Shown: positions 7,551 through 13,866, counted from the first letter of the stretch. The stretch: 30,891 nucleotides of DNA from JBBREP01 sp036501845 (GCA_036501845.1 DASXZO010000176.1:1-30891), one strand, 5' to 3'. The notes: generated from the sequence alone by a model not told the origin. Numbers and translations: made by a program.

Positions 7551-7805
7551 GCGAAGCGAACACGCAGCCGAGCGTAGGAGCGAAGCGGAGGCCGCCCGCG
7601 AAGCCCCGGAGTGGGGGCCCGGGTCGTGGGTGCGCGGTGAGCGGGACAGCGCAGGAGCGAGGGACGAGCGAGATGCGTGCGCAGGGAATTCGCCGCCGAG
7701 CGCAGGCCCGGAGTGGGGGCCCGGGTCGTGGGTGCGCGGTGAGCGGGAGCAGCGCAGGAGCGAGGGACGAGCGAGATGCGGGCGAAGCGAACACGCAGCC
7801 GAGCG
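7551..7805. repeat. Flanking 24-bp direct repeat enclosing the repeat cluster
   Basis: A 24-bp sequence beginning GCGAAGCGAACACGCAG occurs at 7551-7574 and again, identical, at 7782-7805, in direct orientation. The two copies bracket the longer repeats at 7605-7780. The AGCGAAGCGA core is also rich in short internal repeats. Confidence 0.85.
7605..7780. repeat. Tandem long direct repeat, about 73 bp units, two copies
   Basis: Copy 1 (7605-7677) and copy 2 (7707-7780) each consist of an identical 42-bp block (7605-7646, 7707-7748) followed after 1-2 bases by an identical 30-bp block (7648-7677, 7751-7780). The offset is about 102-103 bp. The spacer between the copies is unrelated. The DNA lies between parA and bldC, where I see no convincing gene. 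Frames through it are low-complexity Arg/Glu/Gly. The spacing and the copy number of two do not fit CRISPR. Confidence 0.88.
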
Positions 7806-7858
7806 CAGGCGACGGCAATGGATACGTCCGGTTCCTCACCCTTCGGGCGCTAAGTGGC

Positions 7859-7918
7859 TAGTATCGCCAGGTCGGGTCGCGCGGAGGAGCTCGTGCGGCT
7901 GGGTGGCAGGACGCCACC
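7859..7918 (+). promoter_or_regulatory. Candidate bldC promoter and 5' leader hairpin
   Basis: TAGTAT at 7859-7864 is a reasonable -10 box and would give bldC a leader of roughly 80 bases. Within that leader, GGTGGC (7902-7907) and GCCACC (7913-7918) form a perfect 6-bp stem with a 5-base loop, ending 32 bases before the start codon. No -35 box is clear. The hairpin could be a stability or translation-control element, or may have no role. Confidence 0.35.
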
Positions 7919-7950
7919 GCCAGCCGACACCCCAAGGTGGAGGGGGATTA

Positions 7951-8163
7951 GTGACAGCGACCGACGGTCAGCCCTACGACGACGACGCGCTCCTCACCCC
8001 GTCGGAGGTAGCCGCGATGTTTCGCGTCAATCCGAAGACGGTGACGCGCTGGGCGCGCGCCGGCAAGATCTCTGCGATCCGCACACTCGGCGGTCACCGC
8101 CGATTCCGTGCGAGCGAGATCCACCAGTTCCTCTCGCAAGTCGAACAAGAACAACAAGCCTGA
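7951..8163 (+). CDS. bldC: BldC-family MerR-like DNA-binding protein
   Basis: BldC is a small developmental and housekeeping regulator of actinobacteria that binds DNA through a MerR-type winged helix-turn-helix, without an effector domain. The 70-aa length fits the family. LLTPSEVAAMFRVNPKTVTRWARAG (about residues 14-38) is the helix-turn-helix, followed by the wing KISAIRTLGGHRRFR and a C-terminal helix. I chose the GTG at 7951 because an AGGGGG ribosome-binding site lies about 5 bases before it and the product then matches BldC length. Longer readings extend back through the repeat cluster and are artefacts. Family knowledge suggests cooperative binding to AT-rich direct repeats. No target can be assigned here. 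Confidence 0.93.
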   Translation: MTATDGQPYDDDALLTPSEVAAMFRVNPKTVTRWARAGKISAIRTLGGHRRFRASEIHQFLSQVEQEQQA

Positions 8164-8170
8164 GTCACGC

Positions 8171-8186
8171 GAGGCGGCTTCGCCTC
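8171..8186. terminator. Terminator hairpin after bldC
   Basis: GAGGCG and CGCCTC form a perfect 6-bp stem around a 4-base loop, starting 8 bases after the bldC stop codon. It lies between bldC and the convergent tRNA cluster, so it could serve both directions. No T-run follows. Confidence 0.55.
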
Positions 8187-8189
8187 CAG

Positions 8190-8240
8190 CGTTCTCGGTG
8201 CATGCGCCGGCGATAATCCACGCCGTACGCACCGAGAACG
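8190..8240. repeat. 12-bp perfect inverted repeat downstream of the tRNA cluster
   Basis: The arms CGTTCTCGGTGC (8190-8201) and GCACCGAGAACG (8229-8240) are perfect inverted copies with a 27-base spacer. The element sits just past the 3' end of tRNA-Phe on the minus strand. It could be a long-loop terminator for the tRNA operon or a protein-binding site. Confidence 0.6.
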
Positions 8241-8258
8241 ATGATGAGCGGTGACGAG

Positions 8259-8331
8259 TGGCCGGGACCGGCGTCGATCCGGTGACCTTGCGCTTTTCAG
8301 GCGCACGCTCTGCCAACTGAGCTACCCGGCC
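8259..8331 (-). tRNA. tRNA-Phe (GAA)
   Basis: A 73-base cloverleaf reads from 8331 to 8259. It has a GGCCGGG/CCCGGCC acceptor stem, a TGCGC/GCGCA anticodon stem with loop CTGAAAA giving anticodon GAA, and a T arm ACCGG/CCGGT. The discriminator is A and CCA is not encoded. It is the last of the three tRNAs in transcription order. Confidence 0.97.
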
Positions 8332-8362
8332 ATAGTGAGCCGCCGGCGGTGCGGCGTCTCCG

Positions 8363-8437
8363 CGGTCCTGACGGGATTTGAACCCGCGGCCTCCGCCTTG
8401 ACAGGGCGGCGTGCACTCCAAACTGCACCACAGGACC
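8363..8437 (-). tRNA. tRNA-Asp (GTC)
   Basis: A 75-base cloverleaf reads from 8437 to 8363. It has a GGTCCTG/CAGGACC acceptor stem, a GTGC/GCAC D stem, a CCGCC/GGCGG anticodon stem with loop CTGTCAA giving anticodon GTC, and a GCGGG-TTCAAAT-CCCGT T arm. The discriminator is G. It sits 31 bases upstream of tRNA-Phe in the same transcript. Confidence 0.97.
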
Positions 8438-8445
8438 AGTGAACG

Positions 8446-8518
8446 TGCCCCCAGGGGAGTTCGAATCCCCGTTACCGCCTTGAAAGGGCGGCGTCCTAGG
8501 CCACTAGACGATGGGGGC
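8446..8518 (-). tRNA. tRNA-Glu (TTC)
   Basis: A 73-base cloverleaf reads from 8518 to 8446. It has a GCCCCC(A)/(T)GGGGGC acceptor stem, a CCGCC/GGCGG anticodon stem with loop CTTTCAA giving anticodon TTC, and a GGGGATTCGAACTCCCC T arm. The discriminator is A. It is the first tRNA of the Glu-Asp-Phe cluster, with only 8 bases before tRNA-Asp. Confidence 0.97.
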
Positions 8519-8540
8519 TCGACTCATGTGGGACCGGCGG

Positions 8541-8546
8541 AGTGTA
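8541..8546 (-). promoter_or_regulatory. -10 element of the tRNA cluster promoter
   Basis: On the minus strand TACACT ends 22 bases before the mature 5' end of tRNA-Glu, so transcription could begin about 15 bases upstream of the tRNA. No good -35 hexamer is visible at 17-18 bases, so the call is tentative. Confidence 0.38.
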
Positions 8547-8600
8547 GCAACCGCGATTTCAACTTCTCGCGGCCGGAGCGCCTCGGGCCGTTGCGGCCAC

Positions 8601-8606
8601 TACGGT
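8601..8606 (+). promoter_or_regulatory. -10 element before the lipoprotein gene
   Basis: TACGGT ends 7 bases before the GTG at 8614. This supports a leaderless transcript and favours that GTG over the in-frame GTG at 8605, which would overlap the -10 box. Confidence 0.4.
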
Positions 8607-8613
8607 GCCCGGC

Positions 8614-9000
8614 GTGCGTTCGAGGGTGGTCGGGTGCGCGTCGGCGCTGGGCCTCACGTTGGTGCTCGCGGCCTGCAGCACGGGAGGCGGCGGTGGCAGT
8701 GATCTCGGTTCGGGCACGCAACCCGTGAACAACCGGGTGGTGTGCGGCTACGTAGCCCAGCTCCCCAACTCGGCCGCGGCGCTGCAGCGGGCCGACGTGC
8801 GCGATCCCGCGCAGTTCTCGACGGTGCTCGACACTGCGGTGAAGCAGTACGTGGCCACGCTCGACCAGATCGCACCGCTCATCGACCCCAAGCTGAAGTC
8901 GACGGTGAGCAACGTGCGCAAGCTGGTGGTGGCGCATGAGTTCGCGCAGGCCAACGACGCGCGCGTGCCGCTCGACACATGGACTGCCGACCATTGCTAG
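8614..9000 (+). CDS. Small putative lipoprotein, 128 aa
   Basis: I do not recognise the family. The N-terminus is a lipoprotein signal peptide: a short basic start (RSR), a hydrophobic core ASALGLTLVL, then the lipobox LAAC with Cys21 as the lipidation site. A glycine linker (TGGGGGSDLGSG) follows, then a helical region of about 90 residues. Two Cys (in VVCGYV and at the C-terminus in TADHC) could form a disulfide outside the cell. The GTG at 8614 is chosen because a -10 box lies 7 bases before it; an in-frame GTG at 8605 would add three residues. The end overlaps the next gene by 22 bases. It is probably an envelope-anchored protein of unknown role. Confidence 0.7.
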   Translation: MRSRVVGCASALGLTLVLAACSTGGGGGSDLGSGTQPVNNRVVCGYVAQLPNSAAALQRADVRDPAQFSTVLDTAVKQYVATLDQIAPLIDPKLKSTVSNVRKLVVAHEFAQANDARVPLDTWTADHC

Positions 9001-9608
9001 GTGCGCGGCTGCGAGCGTTGGCGCCGGCCCTGATCGGACCGGCGGCGTTCTTCGGTGCCTCGATCGTCGGCGCCCGCAAAGTGCGCGGCTACCGCCATCG
9101 CGACGAACCCATGAGCGCGCTCGCGGCCAAGGGGTGCGAGTCGGCGCCGATGATGATCGGCGGGTTCCTCACGCTCGGCGCCTCGACGATCATGTTGGCG
9201 CGCGCCGTGCGGGGCGCCGCGCTCCCGCGCCCGGTCGTCGCGATGCTCGAGGTCAGCGGCGCGGCAATCGTGGCGGCCGGCGTCGGCCGCCAGAGCGATC
9301 GGTCGTGTCCGGTCCGCTTCCTCGGCGATGAGGTGACGCTCTCTGACGACGTGCATCTCTTCTCGAGCATGGTCGTGTTCGCGAGTTGGCTGGCGATGCC
9401 CCTGCTGACCGCGGCGTTCGGGCGCCGGCTCCGACCCGTTGATCGCCGGCGGTCACTCGCGCTCGGCGTCACCGCGGTGGCCGGGTGGACCTGGGGAAGT
9501 GTGCTGATCCGCGGCGACTCCGAGCGGTGGGGTGGCGTGGCCCAACGCGTCACCGTGGCGTCGGCGCTGGTGTGGTATCCGGTGGCCGCAATCGCCGCCA
9601 CCCGCTGA
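8979..9608 (+). CDS. DUF998-family membrane protein
   Basis: This 209-aa integral membrane protein is consistent with the DUF998 family (no established function). The expected order is visible: an N-terminal hydrophobic segment (LAPALIGPAAFFGASIVGA), a short loop YRHRDEPMSALAAKG, then hydrophobic segments around residues 58-76, 85-100, 128-145, 160-177 and 190-207. An intervening polar loop contains RQSDRSCPV and DDVHLFSSMVVF. The Asp/His (DDVH) and the SALAAKG loop are the kind of conserved polar positions seen in this family. The ATG at 8979 overlaps the lipoprotein gene by 22 bases, so the two are probably cotranscribed. Shorter starts (TTG at 8994 in frame) are possible. Confidence 0.75.
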   Translation: MDCRPLLGARLRALAPALIGPAAFFGASIVGARKVRGYRHRDEPMSALAAKGCESAPMMIGGFLTLGASTIMLARAVRGAALPRPVVAMLEVSGAAIVAAGVGRQSDRSCPVRFLGDEVTLSDDVHLFSSMVVFASWLAMPLLTAAFGRRLRPVDRRRSLALGVTAVAGWTWGSVLIRGDSERWGGVAQRVTVASALVWYPVAAIAATR

Positions 9609-9672
9609 CCGCCGATCACCGCATCGACAACGCTGCGCAGCCCGCGGCGCCACGGGCTGCGTGGCGGCACGG

Positions 9673-9794
9673 TCACCCGCAGGCGCCGCGAAACTGCCGC
9701 GCGAGTGTCGTGCGCAACGGCGTTCTTGCCGTCACCCGCGCTGGGTAGCTGAGCCAGCGCGAGATCGCGGGCGGCGTACGCCTGGCGCGGGTGA
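9673..9794. promoter_or_regulatory. Three GGGTGA/TCACCC boxes upstream of the APC transporter gene
   Basis: The 257-base gap before the transporter gene has no visible gene. It holds TCACCC at 9673-9678 and 9732-9737, and GGGTGA at 9789-9794. Two of them sit in an extended GTCACCCGC context. The same hexamer recurs upstream of several other units in this window, so I mark these as candidate operator sites. Confidence 0.45.
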
Positions 9795-9865
9795 TGGCGC
9801 GCCTCTACCGGCGGGCGCACGTTCGCGTGGCGGGGTGTCGCGCGCCGACGCAGCGGAGGAACACG

Positions 9866-11296
9866 ATGACCGACACGGTGCAGCCCACGCCCCCGGCCAC
9901 TCCCGGTGCGGGAACGCCGTCCGGGAAGGAAGCTGACGGCGCGAGTGCGCCGCGATTCGGTCTGAACACCGCGGTCGCGTTGATCATCGGCAGCATCATC
10001 GGCGTCGGCATCTTCAACCTGCCCACATCGTTGGCCGGCTACGGCCCGATCACGCTCGTCTCGATGGGGCTCACCACGATTGGAGCGCTCGCGCTGGCGC
10101 TGCTGTTCGCCGCGCTCTCCCGGCGCGTTCCCGCTGACGGCGGCCCGTACGCGTATTCGCGCGTCGCCTACGGCAACACGGTCGGCTTCTTCAACGCCTG
10201 GTCGTACTGGATCACCGCGTGGGCCGGGAACGCCGCGATCGCGGTGGGTTGGGTGCTGTACGTCGAGGTGTTCGTGAACAAGGGCCACAACAAGCTCGGC
10301 TCGGTGCTGCTCGTGTTGGTGGGTTTGTGGCTCCCGGCGATGGTCAATCTTTCGGGCGTGAAGAACATGGGGTCGGTGCAGGTGATCACGACGATCCTCA
10401 AGTTCGCGGCGGTCGCGTTCATGTCGGTGGTGGGTCTCTTCTACATCAAGTCGGCGAACTTCACGCCCTGGAACGTGAGCGGCGGAAGCTCATTGGCCGC
10501 CATTGGTGGTGGCATGGCGATCGCGCTGTTCAGCTATCTCGGTGTGGAGGTCGCGGCCGTCGCGGCTGCAAAGGTGAAGGACCCCGATCGCAACATCCCG
10601 CGGGCAACCCTCTTCGGCACACTCGCGTGCGCGGTGGTCTACATGCTCTCGTTGACCGCGGTGTTCGGCATCGTGCCGAACTCGGCCTTGCAGAAGGCGA
10701 ACGCGCCGTTCTCGACTGCGATGAACGTGATGTTCGGCGGCACCGGCTGGGGGAAGCTGATGGCGGTCTTCGTGATCATCTCCGGCCTCGGTGCGCTCAA
10801 CGGCTGGACGATGATCTGTGCCGAAATGCCGCTCGCGGCCGCGAACGACGGCCTGTTCCCCGAGCAGTTCAAACGCATGTCGGCGAAGGGAGTACCGGCA
10901 TTCGGCATCATCGCGTCGACGGTGCTCGCCTCGGTGGCGATGGCGCTCAACTACATGGGCTCGGGTGGCGCAACCGTGTTCACCACGCTGGTGCTCATGA
11001 CCGGGATCACGTCGGCGATCCCGTACGGCTTCTCGGCCCTGGCGCAAATGAAATGGCGCTGGATCGACCACAAGGAGATCCAGACGCCGCGCTTCGCACG
11101 CGACATGGTGGTCGCCGTCATCTCGCTCGTGTTCTCGGTGCTGTTCATCGTGTACTCACGCAACACCGGGACGAGCTTCTTCACGTACTGGGCGCCGTTC
11201 TTCATGGCGGGTGGCGCGCTCGTGCTCGGCATTCCGGTGTACGTCAGTAGGCGGGGGCGGATGGCCGAGCCCGAGCCGGTGCCCGCGTACCGATGA
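9866..11296 (+). CDS. APC-superfamily amino acid antiporter, ArcD candidate
   Basis: A 476-aa transporter of the basic amino acid/polyamine antiporter group of the APC superfamily. The N-terminus shows the family signature GSIIGVGIFNLPTSLAGYGP (TM1 with its unwound glycine stretch). About 12 hydrophobic segments follow, with loops such as SRRVPADGGPYAYSRVAYG and GWTMICAEMPLAAANDGLFPEQF, which are characteristic of arginine/ornithine and arginine/agmatine exchangers. The start ATG at 9866 has a strong GGAGGA site 5 bases upstream; a longer open frame before it lacks support. arcA, arcB and arcC lie 6-9 kb downstream on the same strand, so arginine-in/ornithine-out exchange is the likely role. 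Substrate cannot be proven from sequence. Candidate operator boxes precede it. Confidence 0.82.
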   Translation: MTDTVQPTPPATPGAGTPSGKEADGASAPRFGLNTAVALIIGSIIGVGIFNLPTSLAGYGPITLVSMGLTTIGALALALLFAALSRRVPADGGPYAYSRVAYGNTVGFFNAWSYWITAWAGNAAIAVGWVLYVEVFVNKGHNKLGSVLLVLVGLWLPAMVNLSGVKNMGSVQVITTILKFAAVAFMSVVGLFYIKSANFTPWNVSGGSSLAAIGGGMAIALFSYLGVEVAAVAAAKVKDPDRNIPRATLFGTLACAVVYMLSLTAVFGIVPNSALQKANAPFSTAMNVMFGGTGWGKLMAVFVIISGLGALNGWTMICAEMPLAAANDGLFPEQFKRMSAKGVPAFGIIASTVLASVAMALNYMGSGGATVFTTLVLMTGITSAIPYGFSALAQMKWRWIDHKEIQTPRFARDMVVAVISLVFSVLFIVYSRNTGTSFFTYWAPFFMAGGALVLGIPVYVSRRGRMAEPEPVPAYR

Positions 11297-11326
11297 CGTC
11301 GACCTTGTTGTCGATCGCGCCGTGGC

Positions 11327-11848
11327 TCAGCAGCTCTGACCGCAGGTGCAGCGCTTTGCGTCGACGCATTCGTCGGCGTGCACCACGATGCCGAGGAAGC
11401 GCGTCGCGAACACGAAGTCGTCGACGCTGTTGCGGTACTGCCGCGCCACGCGCGCTTGCTGTTCGGAATGCGCGGCGTTGGGCACGCGCAAGCGCCGCCG
11501 CCGGTGCATCGCGAGTTCGAGGCGCACGAGGGAGTTGCAGAGCTCCGCGCTCGCCTTGCGCAGCCCGGGGTGGCGCGACTGTTCACGGAGCTCGAGCGTC
11601 TCGGACGTCAACCAGAGACCCTGGTCGGTGAGGGTCTGCCACGGCGTCGTCTCGGGCGGGCGCACGCCCACCGAACGCGCGAGCGTCGCGTAGGCCTCGG
11701 CGATCCGGACCACATGAAGTGCTTGGCGGCGCATGTGCTCACAGGTCTTGCGCCGGCGCCGGCCTGCCGTGCGGTGGTGGAGCAGCACTATCCCGACGGT
11801 CGCGACCAGCGCGCCGGAAACCAGCAGGCACTGGATGACGACGTTCAT
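11327..11848 (-). CDS. Hypothetical membrane-anchored protein with Cys-rich tail, 173 aa
   Basis: I do not recognise the family. The N-terminus is a single transmembrane segment (residues about 3-24, VVIQCLLVSGALVATVGIVLL), followed by a basic stretch HHRTAGRRRRK, which predicts a cytoplasmic body of about 140 residues. The body is mainly helical and Arg-rich. The extreme C-terminus carries four closely spaced Cys (ECVDAKRCTCGQSC), which could bind a metal or sense redox state. A GGAG site lies about 6 bases before the ATG at 11848. It is convergent with the transporter gene. Two candidate GGGTGA/TCACCC boxes are found 50-100 bases upstream of its start. Confidence 0.65.
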   Translation of the reverse strand: MNVVIQCLLVSGALVATVGIVLLHHRTAGRRRRKTCEHMRRQALHVVRIAEAYATLARSVGVRPPETTPWQTLTDQGLWLTSETLELREQSRHPGLRKASAELCNSLVRLELAMHRRRRLRVPNAAHSEQQARVARQYRNSVDDFVFATRFLGIVVHADECVDAKRCTCGQSC

Positions 11849-11899
11849 GGTGTGCTCCGCTCATTGATCCGGTATCCCGCGCTGTGCATGCTGGCGGGT

Positions 11900-11950
11900 T
11901 CACCCAAAGGCGGCGTCACCTGGGCCGGGTAGCTCGCACCGAACGGGTGA
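11900..11950. promoter_or_regulatory. TCACCCA and GGGTGA boxes in a divergent intergenic region
   Basis: TCACCCA at 11900-11906 and GGGTGA at 11945-11950 lie in opposite orientation, 45 bases apart, between the minus-strand gene starting at 11848 and the plus-strand reading frame at 11970. They fit the recurrent hexamer seen across this half of the window. Confidence 0.42.
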
Positions 11951-11969
11951 AGGCGAAGCCGGCGCGGTC

Positions 11970-12263
11970 GTGGATGATCGACGGATGCTGCTACGTGTCA
12001 CGTCCCAGGATCGCAGTCGAGAGATCGTGCAGCTCATGCGCCTTGGCGGCGTTGCGTTGCTCGTAGGTGGCGCCGCCGGACCAGTGCTGAGCCGCCGGAT
12101 TGCGAGCGTGCGTATGTACCTCGACGAGCAGGCGTGGGGTTGGCTCGATCCACCGGGAAGGTTGATGCAAGGTGTCGGATCCACGCTGATCGCCGGCTCC
12201 GATCGCCGCGGGCGCCGGCGCTCAGCTCCGGCATCGTCGGGGCAAAAGGTGATCGTCGCGTGA
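11970..12263 (+). CDS. Possible small hypothetical protein, 97 aa or shorter
   Basis: An open frame starts at GTG 11970 (alternative ATG at 11985) and ends at TGA 12263. The middle has a hydrophobic stretch LMRLGGVALLVGGAAGPVL, which could be a membrane segment. The rest is polar, and the C-terminus is basic (RRGRRRS). There is no good ribosome-binding site and third-position GC is lower than in the neighbours, so it may be spurious. If it is not a gene, 11849-12366 is a 500-base non-coding stretch holding three GGGTGA/TCACCC boxes. Confidence 0.33.
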   Translation: MDDRRMLLRVTSQDRSREIVQLMRLGGVALLVGGAAGPVLSRRIASVRMYLDEQAWGWLDPPGRLMQGVGSTLIAGSDRRGRRRSAPASSGQKVIVA

Positions 12264-12284
12264 CGGTGCCCGCGCACCCCAGGC

Positions 12285-12290
12285 GGGTGA
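12285..12290. promoter_or_regulatory. GGGTGA box upstream of the small-protein operon
   Basis: The hexamer lies 77 bases before the SHOCT gene start. Its GCGGGTGATGG context is nearly the same as that of the box at 9789 upstream of the transporter gene (CGCGGGTGATGG). Confidence 0.4.
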
Positions 12291-12366
12291 TGGACCCGTG
12301 TCGCAGGAAAGCGCACGCTCGCCGGGACGCCGAACCACGGCGGCACCACGAACGAGGAGATGCGCG

Positions 12367-12765
12367 ATGACGGTCGCGGTTGTATGGGGCACCGGGCAGG
12401 TGCTGCTCAGCATGATCTGGTTCTTCCTGTTCTTCATTTGGATCTGGTTGTTGATCACCGTGTTCGCCGACATCTTCGCGAGTCGCGACATGGGCGGTTG
12501 GGGCAAGGCGGGCTGGTCGATCTTCGTCATCGTGCTGCCGTATCTCGGCGTGTTCGTGTACCTGATCGCGCGCGGCGGCAAGATGCACGAACACGCGATG
12601 AGGAACGCGCAGGATGCCGACGATGCGGCGCGCGCGTACATACGCGATGCCGTCAAGTCGGCGCCCGGGCCGGTCGACCAGGTCGCGCAGCTCAACGAGC
12701 TGAAGCAGCAGGGTGTGATCGACGAGGACGAGTTCCAGCGGCTCAAGGCGAAGGTCGCGGTCTGA
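12367..12765 (+). CDS. SHOCT-domain membrane protein, 132 aa
   Basis: The N-terminal half has two hydrophobic segments (about residues 12-36, MIWFFLFFIWIWLLITVFADIF; and 48-66, WSIFVIVLPYLGVFVYLIARG) in the arrangement of a PLDc_N-type membrane anchor. The segments are joined by a loop SRDMGGWGKAG. The C-terminal 30 residues (QVAQLNELKQQGVIDEDEFQRLKAKV) are a SHOCT domain, a short helical module thought to mediate oligomerisation. The ATG at 12367 has a GAGGAG site about 8 bases upstream. It is the first gene of a tight four-gene unit of small proteins (23-, 28- and 36-base gaps). The family is common in actinobacterial stress loci; the molecular role is not established. Confidence 0.87.
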   Translation: MTVAVVWGTGQVLLSMIWFFLFFIWIWLLITVFADIFASRDMGGWGKAGWSIFVIVLPYLGVFVYLIARGGKMHEHAMRNAQDADDAARAYIRDAVKSAPGPVDQVAQLNELKQQGVIDEDEFQRLKAKVAV

Positions 12766-12788
12766 CCGTCCTCGGAGGGAGGCTTGCG

Positions 12789-13220
12789 GTGGCTGTCGGA
12801 CCGGTCGAGTACGTCGTGCTGCTCTTTCCCGGCAACCGTTGCACGGGTGAGGTGGGCCCGGCGATCGCCGACCTCGTCCGGGCCGGCACGGTCCGCGTGA
12901 TCGATCTCGTGTTCGTGGGCAAGGACGCCGACGGTGAGCTGACGACGTACGAGTGCGATGCCCGCGAGGAGCTCGCGTCCTTCGCCGACATCGACGGCGA
13001 GGTCGGCGGGCTGATCGGTCCCGATGACATCGCCTACGTGGGCGAATCTCTCGACCGGGACTCGTCGGTGGCACTGGTCGTGTGGGAGGACTTGTGGGCC
13101 GCGCCGCTGCTCGAGGCGCTCCGCAACGCGAACGGCGTGGTGGTCGAGGGCGCGCGCATCCCGCACGACCTCATCGAACCGGCGCTGTCGGATCTCGCTG
13201 ACCTTGTAGGTGCCACGTGA
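12789..13220 (+). CDS. DUF6325-family protein, 143 aa
   Basis: The protein matches the DUF6325 pattern: an opening GPVEYVVLLFPGN strand, then AIADLVRAGTVRVIDLVFVGKDADGE and an acidic stretch, then ALVVWEDLWAAPLLEALRNANGVVVEGARIPHDLIEPAL. It looks soluble, with alternating strands and helices. The GTG start at 12789 is set by a near-perfect GGAGGGAGG ribosome-binding site 6 bases upstream. It is the second gene of the small-protein operon. A paralogue (same opening, same IDLVFV/LDLVFV core) lies at the right end of the window at 30653. Function of the family is unknown; members often accompany SHOCT and small membrane peptides, as here. Confidence 0.85.
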   Translation: MAVGPVEYVVLLFPGNRCTGEVGPAIADLVRAGTVRVIDLVFVGKDADGELTTYECDAREELASFADIDGEVGGLIGPDDIAYVGESLDRDSSVALVVWEDLWAAPLLEALRNANGVVVEGARIPHDLIEPALSDLADLVGAT

Positions 13221-13248
13221 CCGAGCCGAGTGATCGTGAGGACGTCGG

Positions 13249-13383
13249 ATGCTGAGACGACGGCCCGTCGCTCGCGCCGCAGTGACGACGGCTGTGGTCG
13301 CAGGCACGGCAACTCGGATGAGCAACCGGGTGCAACGCCGAGAGGAACGGCGCGAGTCGCGGCGTCCGCCGCGTCGCGCCTGA
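13249..13383 (+). CDS. Small basic peptide, 44 aa, third gene of the SHOCT-DUF6325 operon
   Basis: This short gene begins at ATG 13249 with a GAGGA site 6 bases upstream and ends at TGA 13381-13383. The peptide starts MLRRRPVARAAVTTAVVAG, a basic start followed by an Ala/Val/Thr segment that could be a short membrane helix, and continues into a strongly Arg/Glu-rich tail (NRVQRREERRESRRPPRRA). Short proteins with this layout often sit beside SHOCT and DUF6325 genes in actinobacteria (recalled pattern, not checked). The gaps of 28 bases before and 36 bases after, and the good ribosome-binding site, support a real gene. Role unknown. Confidence 0.68.
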   Translation: MLRRRPVARAAVTTAVVAGTATRMSNRVQRREERRESRRPPRRA

Positions 13384-13419
13384 TCCTCGTCGCGGTACGG
13401 ACAACAAGGAAGGCACGAG

Positions 13420-13866
13420 ATGAGTTATACGGTCAACGAACAAGCGAGCCGGCAGCCGGTGAGAAGCGACGGCTACTCGGCCTACGACACCGACGAAGGG
13501 CTCGGCTGGCTGTTCTTCGCGGCGACCATGCTCGGGATCGCCGGCATCATGCGGATCATGGACGCGATCTGGGCGTTCCACTATCACGGCGCGCTGCCCG
13601 ACGGCTTGCGGGACGGCACGTTCGGGTCCGACCTCAAGAACTACGCCTGGATCTGGCTTGGCGTCGGCGTGGTGCTCATCGCGTCGAGCTTCCTGGTGAT
13701 GGTGCGCTCGCAATTCGCACGCTTCGTCGGCTTCTTCGCGGCGGCGATCGCAGCGATCACGGCCGTCACGTGGATGCCCTACTACCCGATCTGGGCGCTG
13801 CTCTACATCGGGCTCGCCGTACTGGTGTTCTACGCACTCGCGGCGCACGGCGGTCGCCCAGCCTGA
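13420..13866 (+). CDS. DUF7144-family membrane protein, 148 aa
   Basis: A four-segment membrane protein with hydrophobic stretches at about residues 28-48 (LGWLFFAATMLGIAGIMRIMD), 74-94, 100-118 and 124-142. The first segment, with an internal AGIMRIMDAIWAF motif, and the layout match the DUF7144 family of small actinobacterial membrane proteins. The N-terminus is polar and Ser/Tyr-rich. The ATG has an AAGGAAGG site 8 bases upstream. It closes the operon that begins with the SHOCT gene. The function is not known; the company it keeps suggests an envelope or stress role. Confidence 0.83.
   Translation: MSYTVNEQASRQPVRSDGYSAYDTDEGLGWLFFAATMLGIAGIMRIMDAIWAFHYHGALPDGLRDGTFGSDLKNYAWIWLGVGVVLIASSFLVMVRSQFARFVGFFAAAIAAITAVTWMPYYPIWALLYIGLAVLVFYALAAHGGRPA

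Noticed and set aside
7551..7805. CRISPR array.
   Set aside because: There are only two copies of each block, with unequal composite units and no cas genes in the window.
7477..7950. A 158-residue N-terminal extension of BldC running through the direct repeats.
   Set aside because: BldC proteins are about 70 aa, the extension is repeat-encoded Arg/Glu sequence, and a strong ribosome-binding site supports GTG 7951.
9791..9865. Extended N-terminus of the APC transporter from a GTG at 9791.
   Set aside because: The extra residues are Arg-rich and unlike the family; GGAGGA before ATG 9866 fixes the start.
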